Of a DNA stretch of 64,000 bases, positions 27,288-39,121 are shown one piece after another. This DNA comes from Psychrobacter sp. JCM 18901 (GTDB taxonomy: Bacteria; Pseudomonadota; Gammaproteobacteria; Pseudomonadales; Moraxellaceae), in NCBI RefSeq assembly GCF_000586435.1, contig NZ_BAWH01000016.1:17803-81802 (forward strand), written 5' to 3'. Positions within the stretch are counted from its first letter, which is position 1, and every line of letters starts with the position of its first letter. A program made the translations under genes and the position numbers. Under the pieces are notes generated by a model, which did no database searches, was not told where the DNA came from, and saw only the letters and a program-made list of their open reading frames with translations.

Positions 27288-30200
27288 CTAATCATAGTCG
27301 TCAAAGATTTTATTAAGCCTGTTGAGACTATTAACGATTAACTTACCAGATTGATCGGTACTGGTATCAATCGCCAGCTTCTCATCCATCCGCATCGTCA
27401 ATGGCTCTAACGCTTGCTTGAGGGCAGTTGCCATCAATGCGGTCTGCTGATGAATATCAGGGATATCGCTATCGGCTGTTTGATTCTCATTATTGCTAAC
27501 CAGGCTATCCGCCATTTTTTGCGCCAGTTGTTCAACGGCATTGACCAGCTGCACCATGAGCTGTTTTTGTGCATATTGGTTTTGCTTGAGATACTCGCCT
27601 TCTGCCTTCTCAGCGTTGTGATCATGCTTGTATATTTGCATCAGCTGATTCAGACTTTTTTTCAAAGCCGTTATCGATGCTATCGCTGACGACTTTGGCA
27701 TTATTAACGACGCTATCGGCAAGTATTTTCTGTGCTTCTAATTGGGCGTTTAGCTGGGCATCGAGTTGCGCTTGTTGTCCTGCTTCTCGTAAGCGAGCGA
27801 TTCGCTCTGGGTCGTTTTTCGTTAAGTATGTCTCAAACTGGCTACTGATGGCATTGAAGCCACTGGCCAAATCGACCAACTGGGCGACGATACGTGCGCC
27901 AGTATCACCATCTTCACCGCCCATGGCTTTATTACGTAAGAAGTCCGCTTTGATTTGCGCCCAACGCTCTTTTTCTTCCTCGGTTAAGGTGCCGCGCATC
28001 TCGCCAAGCTTGAGCAAGTTGCTCTCTGCGCCTTGGGTCAATAGCTGCGACTCGCCCAAATAGTGATCGTCTATCAGCTGGTTTAGCTCATTCTCATTCA
28101 TGACCGCCGACAGCTTTTCGGTCATCTTATTCATATTACGATAACTGCCTTGTAGCTTAAATATCGGCTCAACACGATATTTATCATCTTGCGAGGCGGA
28201 AGCAATATAAGCTTGGTTGACGTCCAAAATGACTGCTTGCACTCGAAACATATGACGCAAGATCGCAATAATCTCGTTAATCTCTGAGGTGCTATATGGA
28301 TACGTTAGATCGCTGCTTTGCGCTTGGGCGAGGTTGGCGTTGTCCGTTTTTGCCATTTTGATCAAGCGATGCACATCGCTTAAGTCGCGATTGGCCAGTG
28401 GCGCGAGGACACTATTGGAAGTCAGCGAGTTTTCGATATAACTAAGCGCAAACACTTCTTCCATGCCACTCATGATATCGCCTAAGTTATAGATATCGGC
28501 ACGGTTGGCGAGCATGTCTGGCACTTTAAAGCTTCGCCGCTTTCGGTATATGGGTTACCTGCCATGACCACGCAGAACTTTTTGCCACGCATGTCATAGG
28601 TCTTGGTTTTTCCTTGCCAGACACCATCGATACGGCGTGTACCATCACCCAATGAGATAAACTTTTGCAAAAATTCCGCATGGGTATGCTGAATATCATC
28701 GAGATAGAGCATGACGTTATTGCCCATCTCAAATGCCAAGTTGATTTTATTCAGCTCTTCTCGGGCGGTAGCATTTGGTGCTTTTTCTGGATCTAATGAG
28801 GTGACGTCATGACCAAGTGACGGACAGTTAATCTTCATAAAGATAAGGCCAAGACGATTTGCCACGTATTCCATCAAGGTGGTTTTACCATAACCTGGCG
28901 GCGATATCATCATGAGAATACCCATCAAATCGGTACGCTTATCCTCGCCGACCGTGCCCATCTGTTTGGCAAGATTGTCACCGATAAGTGGCAGATAGCT
29001 CTCGTTAATCAGACGGTTACGCACAAACGAAGACAGTGGACGCGGCATAAATTCGTCCAGTCGCAACGTCTCTTTTGAGTCATGCAATATCTCTGAGCGC
29101 ATGGCCAGATAACGTCTATAGGCAGGGATAACTTGGGTATCATGATGATGCAAACGATTTAAGAAATCATCGACGGCAAAGGTTAAGGTCTGCTGATGAA
29201 TACGTATATGCTCACCCAGCAGGTTATTGACTTGTATCTCAAGCGATACTTTACCCGTGCTACGTTCAAAACTTTGCACTTGATTAAGCGGATTATTAAT
29301 ACTGGTCAATGATGTAGTCGATGACGTAGCCGACGAGGTGATTGCAGAAAATGACAAGGCCGATGGTGTGCCACTTGCGCCTGTACTGTTTAAACCTTGA
29401 TTGCCCAATCCTTTAGCACTTAGCCCTTTATTAAAAGCCCCTTTATTAAAAGTAGCACCTGAATCAGTGAGTCGTTGCACCAAAGCTTCACGCTGGGCAT
29501 CATTTAATTGGGTAAGCAAGACGGCAATGGCTTCAGGCACATAATGACGGCCACTTTCTAATTGCTGCTTGCGTAGCGCGTTTTGTGTTTCAATCTCGGC
29601 AAGCTGCTCTTCACTGAGTGCCTCGCCTGCCTCATCCGTGCCATCAGTCGCTACGTTAACCGATTCTGTCCCACCATAAGTCTTATCAAGTAGTGCATGG
29701 AACCATGTGGCTAGTAACTCATAGGCTGATTTGGTTGAAAACCCAGCTTGCCGATAGAAGATTGTAGTTGGTCAAAACTGGCCGTATTTTGCGTGCTGCC
29801 TGAGGCACTATTTAGCGTTTGGCTTAGTTGATCACACAACTGCTGTGCTTGTTGGCTGGTTTGCCATTTTATTGTGTTATATGCACCTGCATTCGATTCA
29901 GCCGACTGTCCCATGACGCTCACCAAGTATTCACACGCAAGCTGAACGTAGCTTGGTTTGAAGATGTGGGCGCCTTTATCAACGCTACCATCTTTATCAG
30001 CGCTAAGACTGTCATCATTATGAGCCATAACAAAATGACGCATCACTTGGCTCATGTCCTCGACCAATAGAGACTTCGCAGTATCGCTGCCCAATGTACG
30101 GCGCAGTTGCTCGGCGGTCGCGGCTCTATCTGCAGTTATTTGCGCGTGTCAGCACTGATTCATTCAGCCATTTTTCATAACCAAATTGACGCAGACTGTC

Positions 30201-33200
30201 TAAACCAAGCGCTTGCACGATCTTTAACTGCCAATAGAATAATTGCGCCAATGCTCGTACTTGCGGGGTATAAATCAGTAGCCCTGCTTCACGCAGTGTC
30301 GGCAATATTTGCATCAATAATAGCGTGGCATCATGGTCATGAATGCCTTTGTCATAACCAAGCTGATAGCGAGGGGTGGCATAAGCTTTGACCAGTTTGG
30401 ACAATGGACTGTCATTATCAATATCGCCATTAACATCGAGCGTAATGACAGTCGCATCGTATGCTTGATATAGGCGCGCTTCAGTCAAACCCTCCTGGCT
30501 GTTTTTAGCACTTTCGATAATGCTATAGGCCAAGTACTCGGCACGATACACCTTGTCAGACTCGGAGGCGATATTCATGTCCCAATACGGGCGCAAGGCG
30601 TTTAGCTCAGCATTATTAAGCACTTCATAATAATCTGTACCCGTTAAATGCAAATTCAGCACACGCTTGCCGTCTGACTGCTGACGACTTAATAAGGTTA
30701 AATCTAATGGCTGAGTATTAACCGAAAAACGATGCTTGCCCAGTTTGATGATTTGGCCACCATCTTCAAACAAGTCCGACTTGTCTTTTAGACTCTTATA
30801 GCTTTCGATTTGGATGGCTTTTAGGCGTGCGTCGATGTCATCGGCTTTGACGCTAAAGCCATTGCTTGCAGCTCTTTTGCGATGTTGCGCACTTTTTGTA
30901 CCAGACCATCAGCCGCAAAGTAAGTATTGAGCGCTTCCTCTTCTGTAAAGCCTGTGACACCTGTGCTTTGCGTGCGTTTTTTAATACTCTCAAGCATCCG
31001 CAGCGCGCCATCACCCAAGTTTTGTGCTTTACGGTTGCGAGCATCAAGCAATTGCTGCTTATGGTTTTCAAAGGTTTCGTAAATCTCTTCACGCTTGCTG
31101 ATGATATCGGCTAAAAACTGATCGCCACTATTGGTCTCTGGATCAGCGAACTGACTTTCCAATTCTTCTAACTGTACCAGCAGTTTTGCCATTTGCTCAT
31201 CTGATTTCTCAGGGGTATTGGCAATGGATAAGGCGTTGGCAATGGACTGACCAAACAGCTTAAACTGCGCGCCAAATTGCGCGACGGCCTCCGCTGAACC
31301 TAAGTTTTTACGCTTATGGTTGAGCTTGGCTTTGCTCTGATTTAGGCTCGCATAAATGGTCGATGTGTCATCGATGATTTGCGTACGCACTGTGGCATCA
31401 GCTACATCTAGCGTCCCTAGCAACTCGGTCAATAAATCTAACCCTTGCGCTGTTTCATCAATTTTTTTCTAGTACGGGTTTTAGCTCAGCATTGGTTTCT
31501 GCGGTGTTTAAGCGCTCACTGACATCGACCAATATGCCTTCGTAGCTTGATAGTGCCTCTTCACCACTTAAAAACAATACCGTTTTTTTCAGCCAGCTCG
31601 CTTTCTGCCTCTTCTAATTGCTTTTGCAGCGCTTGTAACTTATCAGCATCTAGATAGCGCAAATCCTCCAAGTTAACCAAACGGCCTTTTTGGCGTCTTA
31701 ATGCTGACAGCTGATCGACATAATCACTGGCAGACTCAAAGCTAGTAACGCGTATCTGCCGCAAAATCTCACTTTGCTGCGTATCAGCATCGGCTAGCGC
31801 AGTTTGGGTTTGCTTTTGGATACTTTGTACTTTAGCGAACTCATCGATGACAAGCTCAGCCGTGGCCGTCACTTCCTTAATACTACTGGCGACTTCGCTC
31901 AGCTCAGGCTCAGACAGCAATAATAGCTGTCAAAGAGACGACTGGTATTGTCAGCCAACTCTTCATAGAGCTTTTGAGAGACGCTTTGATTGTCAATCAG
32001 GCGAGTAATGCTATACAGGTCTGAGATACCACGCACCAGTTCTTTATTGCCAATTTTGCCATAGAAGCTCGTGCTTTCTGGCAGCTCACTCACATACTCG
32101 TGTGAGGCATAAGGGGTATGCCATATCTGCATCGGGTGAATACGAGATGGCTCACTTTGGTCACTGAACAGTACCAAACGCCCATTCTCAGCCAAGGCCA
32201 TACCGTTGCAATAGATAGGATTTGCCAATTGCTTTTTAATCAAATTATAAGGAAACAGCCCCGTGATACCCAAGTCTCTGTCATAAAATAAAAATAGAAC
32301 ATCTTCACCATTTGGCGATATGATTTTGCGTTTGAATTTTAAGTCTTTGGCGTCCACGTTATTGGCATCAAACAGCTTATATTCGCCCGTTTGCAGATAG
32401 TAGCCACCCGGAAATATGATGCCGTGGTCTTCTGGCAGCTGCACACACGATTGTCCAATCGCATCCAAACGTAATACCGCTTCGGTCAAGGTGTTATAAA
32501 CAAAATAACGGTAGTCCTCTTCACGATAGGGCAATATTTTGAGCAGGATTAAACTGCCAACTTTGGCATAAGCAATCTCGGCATCGGTCAACGACTGAGT
32601 ACGATCTTCGACCGGCTCACTATAGATACCCTGCCCTGATTGCGTATTATCCTCAATCTTGATGGTCAGATCTCCACCGACCGTCTCTACAAATATCGTA
32701 TCCAAGATATTCATATGCGGATATTTGCCGTTGATCATCTGATCGCGTGTGGTTTCTATCCAGTCAAAATCATAGGCAGGCGGCAGTTCAATGTCACGCT
32801 CGCCACGATTGTCGACGTAAGCGACTTGAGCAGACTCTGGTGTGCCTTGGCTAAAATCTAGCGCGAAACGGAACACTCGAATATCAGTGATACGCTCTCC
32901 AATCTGAAACGCCAATAGCAATTTGCTATCTTTCACCGTTATTTGAATTAAGCGCGTTTGCTTATAATATCGGTACAGCTCATTGAAGTCTTGGACAAAG
33001 GCATCTTGACCCAAAAAAAAGTGCCTGTTAAATCGACCTCTTCAAGTTGGTACTCTTCTTCACTTTCGACTGGCTCAATCAAACGATATAGCGACAATAC
33101 ATCCTTAACATTGCTTGCACGTTTGAGTCCCATAAAAACGTTGTAGCCAAACAGTAGATATTCGCCTACTTGCACCATATCCTGCGCCACACAGTTATGT

Positions 33201-33437
33201 TCGGTACGGATACGCGTACGGGCGATGACTTGCATTTGAGTACTGCCGAACTCTTCAAGGCGTGCAGTATTTAGCGTGGCCGTCTGTTGCTCTAAACGAG
33301 CACCTTGTTCTATCAAACGTTTTTTTGATGAGCTCGTAAGCATTGCCCGAGGCAACCGCCTGATCAGTTTGGCTTGCTTGACTAGCATTAGGGTTGTCAT
33401 TGCTATCTGGAGTGGTTAGGTTTTGCGTGTCCGCCAT
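27288..33437 (-). CDS. giant AAA+ ATPase, 'DNA repair ATPase'/DUF3686-like (ten apparent frameshifts)
   Basis: About 2,049 residues once joined. The N-terminal 500 residues (MADTQNLTTPD; ARTRIRTEHNCVAQDMVQVG) resemble DUF3686 proteins annotated as DNA repair ATPases. A coiled-coil middle follows (LQALQKQLEEAESELAEK near 620). The AAA+ module is near residues 1500-1650, with Walker A PPGYGKTT and Walker B MLYLDDIQ, preceded by a linker repeating FNKG/AKG/NQG. A coiled C-terminus ends IFDDYD. Frame breaks: 33320, 33013, 31926, 31583, 31462, 30862, 30145, 29740, 28530, 27656. It lies behind a flotillin gene, so a membrane-stress role is possible. The DNA-repair label is historical, not evidence. 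Confidence 0.82.
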
Positions 33438-33619
33438 CGTTACTCGTCCGTTTCTGTTTTTACATAATATAGTCAATCCTTTATAGAAGAGCTACAGCGT
33501 TAACCTCGCTTGAAGTATCACATATACATCTGCACTCGGTTGCCTTGTATCTCTTTCAAATTGAATCCACTATAAGAGAATTTTGGGCAATAAAGAATCA
33601 TTGAAAGTAAAGAAGCACT

Positions 33620-33669
33620 TGGCTAATCTAAAAAAACGAGTGGTCACTGCTATTTTTTTAGATTAGCCA
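33620..33669. repeat. perfect 17-bp stem hairpin between flotillin and ATPase genes
   Basis: TGGCTAATCTAAAAAAA and its exact complement surround a 16-base loop that itself contains AGTG...CACT. With the terminator at 33711 it fills most of the 391-base gap. It may reduce read-through from the flotillin gene. Confidence 0.6.
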
Positions 33670-33710
33670 ACTCATCATAATTCGTCGTTCTGAATCACCT
33701 TGAGTTAGCC

Positions 33711-33740
33711 AAAAAATCTGCCGCCTACACGACAGATTTT
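33711..33740 (-). terminator. probable terminator of the flotillin gene
   Basis: On the minus strand AAAATCTG and CAGATTTT form a stem that continues into T6, about 90 bases beyond the flotillin stop. Confidence 0.6.
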
Positions 33741-33828
33741 GTATTTCAGAGAATATTACTTATTCATACTGTTAGATAAAAACTTGCTTACTAATACTTG
33801 CACATTAAGGCTAGTCATTTAGACCCTA

Positions 33829-35844
33829 TTAATAAGTCGTTTTATCATCATTTTTCTGGTTTGATTTCATGGCTTGACTGGCCATCACACCATTGATGAT
33901 ACCGCTCAATGTGTCTGACTTGCCCGCTAGGCCATCGATGCTTTGCCGATGGATAGTGACTTGGCAAAGTTATCAAAGAAATGCGCTTCGCCGCCAACAA
34001 TATCAATTTTGGCTTTTTGTAGTGCCACTGCCAATACTTCAGCGTTTTCTTTGGCAATCTCTTTACCTGCGTCGATCGATGCCAGTGCTTCTTGCAAGGC
34101 TGTCTCAAGACTCATGCGGAACTCTTCGTGCTCACGCGCTTCTTTATTCATGCTACCCATTGCATTGAATTTCTCGACCAGACCATCTGCTTCGGCTTGG
34201 AAGTGTGCGCGAGTGACTTCGGCTTTTGCCAGTCCAACTTCGCGTTCTGCTTTGGCATTTGACTCACCGCGAGCCGCGATGATTTGAGCATCTGCCATAC
34301 CTTTTTCACGTTCAGCTCTGGCGGTAGATTCACCACGAGCCGCGATAACCTCAGCATCTGCCATGCCTTTTTCACGATCTGATTGCGCTTCAGCTTGTCC
34401 AGTCGCTTTGATAACATTGGCTTTCGCAATGCCTTCTTTTTCCATAGAGACCGACTTGGCTTCTTGAATAGCAGCTTCAGCAAAGCCATGTGCAGACTCT
34501 TCGGCTTTAATACCTTCAGCCATTCTGATTTTGGCTTCTGACTCTTTGGCAGAGGCTTCAAGGTTAGCCGTAGCAAGCGTAGTGATTTCAACGGCTTTAT
34601 GCTTGGCTGACAGCTCTTCGGCTTCGGCTTTTTTTCACCTGACGCACTTTGATTTCTTCAGCATCCGCTTCAGCAGCTAGCACGCGTGTTTGCTTAGAAC
34701 GCTGCGCTTCACTAACTTCGCGAACTTCTTTGATACGCTCTTCTTCTTGCGCCACTGTTTTATCGACCGCAATACGCTCGCGGATAACATTGGCGATTTC
34801 TTTTTTTTCTCAAGTTCAATCGCACGTTCAGCCTCGATACGTTGCAAGTCAACTTCACGCTCACGAGAGACGATTTCTAAGTCACGGGCACGCGTAACCT
34901 TCTCTTCTTCGATGACAACTGCACGCAGACGATTTTGACCTGCTACTTCAATTTCACGTTGCTGATTCTCTCGCTGAATCGCTAAGTCCTGCTCAACCAT
35001 GATGACGGCTGTTTCTGACTTCTTACGCTCTTCTTCTTCAATCTTACGAGTTTCAGCCATTTCACGGGCAATCACTGACGATATTTCACGCTTTTGCTTG
35101 GCTTCAGCATCGGCTTGTTGACGCTCAAGCTCTAGCATCGCTTCTCTGGTTTCAACGTTCTTTTTCTTAACCGCTAGCTCTTCATCACGCTCAAGCTCAT
35201 TGGTAATAACGTTTTGAAAAGCCGTTAGTTGAGTAATCTTTTTGATACCTTCAGCATCTAGGATATTACTTGAGTCCAATGACACTTTCGGTGTTTGCTC
35301 TAGATAATCGATTGCGACATCTTCTAAAACATAGCCGTTTAGATCGTTACCGATTTCTTGAACGATACTGTCACGAAACTCGCTGCGGTTTTCAAACAAT
35401 TTAACGAAATCTATTTGCTTACCAACTGTTTTTAGCGCTTCTGAAAACTTGGCATTAAACAGCTCATTAACAGCGACTTTATCTGATGCTCTCTCAACTC
35501 CAACCGATTTGGCAACTTTTAATACATCTTCTTCGGTTTCATTGACACGTAGATAAAATGCGACTGTAATATCAGCACGCATATTATCGGCGCAAATTAG
35601 TCCTTCTTTACCGCGTCTATCAACTTCTAACGTGATGAGCGAGATTCTCATCAGCTCTTTTTTTATTAATAACTGGCCAAACAAAGCCACCATCAAAACG
35701 TACGGCTATTTTGCTCACACCGTTGATAATTAGTGCTTTGCCCTGCTCAACCTTGAAGTAAAAGGCTTTGAGCATCAACAGTGCTGCCATAATGAAAACA
35801 AACGCCAGCACCACAACCACGCCGACGATAATGAGTATGTCCAT
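33829..35844 (-). CDS. yqiK: flotillin-like SPFH protein, YqiK type (four apparent frameshifts)
   Basis: Scaffold of flotillin-like membrane microdomains. Restored length is 671 residues. One N-terminal membrane segment (MDILIIVGVVVVLAFVFIMA), the SPFH domain at about 35-230, a long Glu/Arg/Ala coiled coil (about 240-560) and a hydrophilic end. Breaks: T7 at 35658-35664, T8 at 34801-34808, T7 at 34629-34635, and one base missing near 33940. After the last, the true tail is DGLAGKSDTLSGIINGVMAS. A 22-residue unit (GMADAEVIAARGESTARAER) repeats in the coiled coil. The upstream neighbour is a YqiJ-type protein, the usual partner. Confidence 0.88.
34243..34375 (-). repeat. 66-bp tandem repeat inside flotillin coiled coil
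   Basis: Two near-identical 22-residue units (GMADAEVIAARGEST and GMADAQIIAARGESN as cores) and a third diverged unit lie head to tail. They keep the heptad register of the coiled coil. Confidence 0.75.
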
Positions 35845-36124
35845 GTTTATTCCTTTAATTGAAACATTCTATAGTCAGTTCTACATCTATCAGATGTTCG
35901 GTCCGGTTTGCTCAACTACTCTATGTAGCAGTTTCACTTGCCTTTCTCATATCTAAACTAGTTGAACCAACAATAACTAAATTTAAAACCGTTCGTATGA
36001 TGTAAAAAATAGAGATTTTTTTAGCTCAATGGCTGTTTATTATTTATCAGCGCTTATCTAATTTTCGAGTTTACTCTATGCTAAAAGCGATGATAGAAAG
36101 TCGTATCGACTAAATAATTTATAA

Positions 36125-36780
36125 TTATTTATCGATACGAGCGACTCGATAGGTATTTGTTTCTTCTAAATATGCTACCAACATCACTCTATCGCCCTTT
36201 TTCAGTAAGCTAGTGCTGTTGTCTGAACGAACCTTGAGTATCAAACCTGCACCGCCATCATTCAACTCTGCCTCACCGTGCTTGTCCGTCACACTAAGTG
36301 TACGCACAATCGCGATTTTGCCTACATTATTAGCAGAATTACGTTTGGGGATTCTGGCAATGTTTTTGCGGATGGGTGAAATGATCATGCCTGTCAGCCA
36401 CATAGAAACGACCAATACGAATATTAGTGCCCCTGTGCCAAATACGTAATACAGAACACCAGAGTCAAAATTTTGATGTAAGAAACTGGTATACAAATAG
36501 CTCAATAACCAACCAATTAAACTAACTAAGCTTAATATAATGACTAGAGGCACACCGTAGAGACCAAACTTCAGCATGAGGCCTGTAAAAAAACCGGTCA
36601 ATGATAAATCAGAGACAGCAGCATCACTACCTGACTCTCCAAAATCCACGCTGTCCATATCTGCCATGCCGAGTAAAGATACCACCCAATATAGAGTAAC
36701 GAACATCACAAGACCGGTGAAAACAATCGTTGGATATAAACTTATTTTGGTGATGAACACGAAAAAAAAGCCTCTTGCAT
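36125..36780 (-). CDS. yqiJ: YqiJ-type membrane protein with OB-fold (NfeD-like), one apparent frameshift
   Basis: About 217 residues. Three hydrophobic segments (near 15-35, 60-95 and 100-130) precede a C-terminal OB-like domain (about 145-217, KIAIVRTLSVTDKHGEAELN). This is the NfeD/YqiJ plan that pairs with flotillins. I start it at the ATG giving MQEAFF, with GGGAGAA before it. The A8 run at 36762-36769 must be 6 or 9 to join MQEAFF to VFITKISLYPTIVF. A GTG at 36760 would avoid the shift but lacks a ribosome site. First gene of the YqiJ-YqiK-ATPase set. Confidence 0.82.
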
Positions 36781-36922
36781 TACGCGGGTTCTCCCTTTGT
36801 GAACCTAATCTTCTATTTGTAATAACCTACTACAAAAGCTAAGGCTCTTCACTTAATATTTATAAACTTATGTTGTTTTACAAATAAGTTTATATACATA
36901 TCACGGCATAAGATATACTTCT

Positions 36923-37883
36923 CTAACGACCCCATATCGGTGAGCGTACGACTCCACCATTTTGACCGCTAATGGCATAGCTGATATTACCTGACAGCAA
37001 ATGGATAACTAGACTACCACCATTTTGGCTTGCTACTTGCCCGCCACATTCAAACGGCGAGTTGGATAGACGGCATAATTGCCAGAGGGAGATAGACGTG
37101 CGGGTTCATCAAGCCCTGTTTCTGCCAAGTTGACCACTTGCCCAGTCATCAAGGTCATGACAGCCGCCTTGCGACCATTTAGATAAGCCATACGCTGACC
37201 ATCTAAGCTAAGCTGAGGACTGGCCACATACCCATTTGTTGATACAGTTGTCGCATTGCCCGTAGCGAAGTCATAACGATAAATTCGCGGTCGTCCAGCA
37301 CGGACTTTATCACTGGTATAGACAAAGCTCTTACCATCGCAGCATAACTTGGCTGTACCTCTGTACTCGGCAGAGTCGTTAACTGCTGGGTACTGCCATC
37401 ACTCAGACGCATCTTATAGATATCAGCATTACCACCGACAGTAGAGCTATAAAGCAAATCTTGACCATCGGGTGAGAATGACGCTGACATATTGCTGCCT
37501 TCAGCATTTACCACTAGATTGCGCGTATTGCTACTACGATCATAAATATAAATTTTGGGATGCTCACGCGGGGCTTGTTTGCTATAGGCAAGCAGTTGTC
37601 CATCTGCCGACCACGCTGGCGCATAGATATAGCCATTAAGCTGATCGATGAGCTGACGATCGCTACCGTCAGGACGAATGCTATAGAGTGTCGATACTTT
37701 GGCCGTACCTGCGCCCTGCTCTTCTACATAGGCAATATATCCTCGGCGATCAATCGCTGGCATACGTACAGTCAGCGGATTGGTCTCGACTGTACTGGTT
37801 GGCTTTTTTACTGATGTATTGGGTAATGTCTGACAGCCAGTGAGGACGGCAAATACGCCGATGGCAATAGGTGCTTTTATCAT
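36923..37883 (-). CDS. TolB-like beta-propeller lipoprotein (two apparent frameshifts)
   Basis: About 320 residues. The start at MIKAPIAIGVFAVLTGC gives a clean lipoprotein signal (cysteine at 17); a start 24 codons earlier would bury it. The body is built of WD40-like PD40 blades: YIYAPAWSADGQLLAYSK, SASFSPDGQDLLYSST, VASPQLSLDGQRMAYLNG, ARLSPSGNYAVY. Frame breaks near 37339 and 37050 (one base missing each) separate the blades. The true end reads SPIWGR. It is not next to tolA/pal, so it is a paralogue rather than TolB itself. Probably a periplasmic, membrane-anchored binding protein. Confidence 0.8.
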
Positions 37884-38117
37884 TAGTCTATCTATGTTTG
37901 ATTTAGATAGACTCCCTTTACATATGGTTGTTTTATTTATGGCAGTTTTCAGCATAGCGTCATATCCAACAGAGCTTGATGATAAAAGTCTTATAAATAT
38001 CTAAAAAAAAGCGATCGTTATCGACATAAATTCAGAGACACCACCATCAATTTAAAAAAATCAAAGATATTACAGAAACATTACTCTAGTGTAACCTAAA
38101 CTGGACTAAATTTTGGA

Positions 38118-38152
38118 TAAAAAAAATGCCCCACTTGATAGCGAGGCATTTT
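38118..38152 (-). terminator. terminator of the META-domain gene
   Basis: On the minus strand AAAATGCC and GGCATTTT close a loop and run into T7. The remaining gap up to the TolB-like gene (37884-38117) shows no gene. Confidence 0.7.
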
Positions 38153-38278
38153 GCGTTTCAAGAAGAGTAGCTTTAAATAAGTAACTTTAAATAAGTAACT
38201 TCAGACGAGCAACTCTAGAAAAGTAGTTACAATTGTTTAAGTTTACGAACCAGTCAAACTGTTTACTCAATTATTAAG

Positions 38279-38764
38279 CTACTTCGCAACGGCTTTAAAA
38301 TAAGCGACTTGAGCATCATTTTTAATGGTCAAAATAGGCACATTGTTGACATTCTTACTAAGGCTATATTTACCTTTTACAGTAGCTAAGGCAGCAGTAT
38401 CAAAGCTAGCTTGCGGTTTAGGACATGCCATCATAGTACTGATGCCGTTTTTAATCTCGACTTCACCATTTGCAACACTATATCCAGCACCCATGTTATT
38501 GCAGGTATTCATAAATGCCACGTAATCTCTACCGTTATCATTCATGAAACTTAACGTCAAAGGCTTGGCTGGGTCAAAAAATAATTGCGTTACTTTATCA
38601 CCATTGCTGCGTTTGGCATCAACTAGTTGCCAGTTGTGTGCTTGCAAGACATCTGCAGTGATTGGTTGACTGACTGGCGCAGACAAATTCGTCGTCTGAC
38701 AACCCGCAGCAAGTGTACCAACTGCCAATGTCGCGGCCATCATTACTTTAGTCGTGTTCTTCAT
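38279..38764 (-). CDS. META domain (HslJ-like) lipoprotein
   Basis: 161 residues from the ATG with GAGGAG six bases before it; a longer frame starting 18 codons upstream lacks a site. The lipoprotein signal ends LAAGC (cysteine at 22). The META domain (about 45-160) shows the usual HNWQLVDAKRSNGD, LSFMNDNGRDYVAFMNTCNN and TMMACPKP. Relatives (HslJ, HslJ-like) affect heat or antibiotic tolerance in other bacteria, with no known ligand. Single-gene transcript, intact frame. Confidence 0.88.
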   Translation of the reverse strand: MKNTTKVMMAATLAVGTLAAGCQTTNLSAPVSQPITADVLQAHNWQLVDAKRSNGDKVTQLFFDPAKPLTLSFMNDNGRDYVAFMNTCNNMGAGYSVANGEVEIKNGISTMMACPKPQASFDTAALATVKGKYSLSKNVNNVPILTIKNDAQVAYFKAVAK

Positions 38765-39121
38765 ATCAACTCCTCGCTTTATTGCATCCGATACTTTTAC
38801 TAAACACACTATCTGCATGCGCCATCAGCGCTAATAGACAGGCGATAAGCTCTAATAAACATAGTAAAAGCTCAGATTTATTATGATTCATTTATTGTTT
38901 TATTTAATGCTCTAAACAATGACAATATTGTGCATGACTCACAGGGAGGTGTCATCATAAACTGGGTAGTTATTCGGAATGCATTTTGTACTACTTTGCT
39001 AATATCTTGCTACTTGCCCTTGCCAGTACCTAAGTGAGCTGCTAACTATAATCTTGCTCACTCTATCTATCCGTATCAACGATGATTATTGATGGTTATT
39101 GACGATAGCTAGTGACAGTAA
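38765..39121. other. intergenic region between META gene and lipase foldase gene
   Basis: 357 bases with no open frame. It must hold the META gene promoter (minus strand). I see no clear terminator for the foldase gene and no other element. Confidence 0.4.

Noticed and set aside
36760..36760. GTG start for the YqiJ-type gene that would avoid a frameshift
   Set aside because: No ribosome site there, while an ATG 20 bases upstream has GGGAGAA and joins the same protein after correcting an A8 run.
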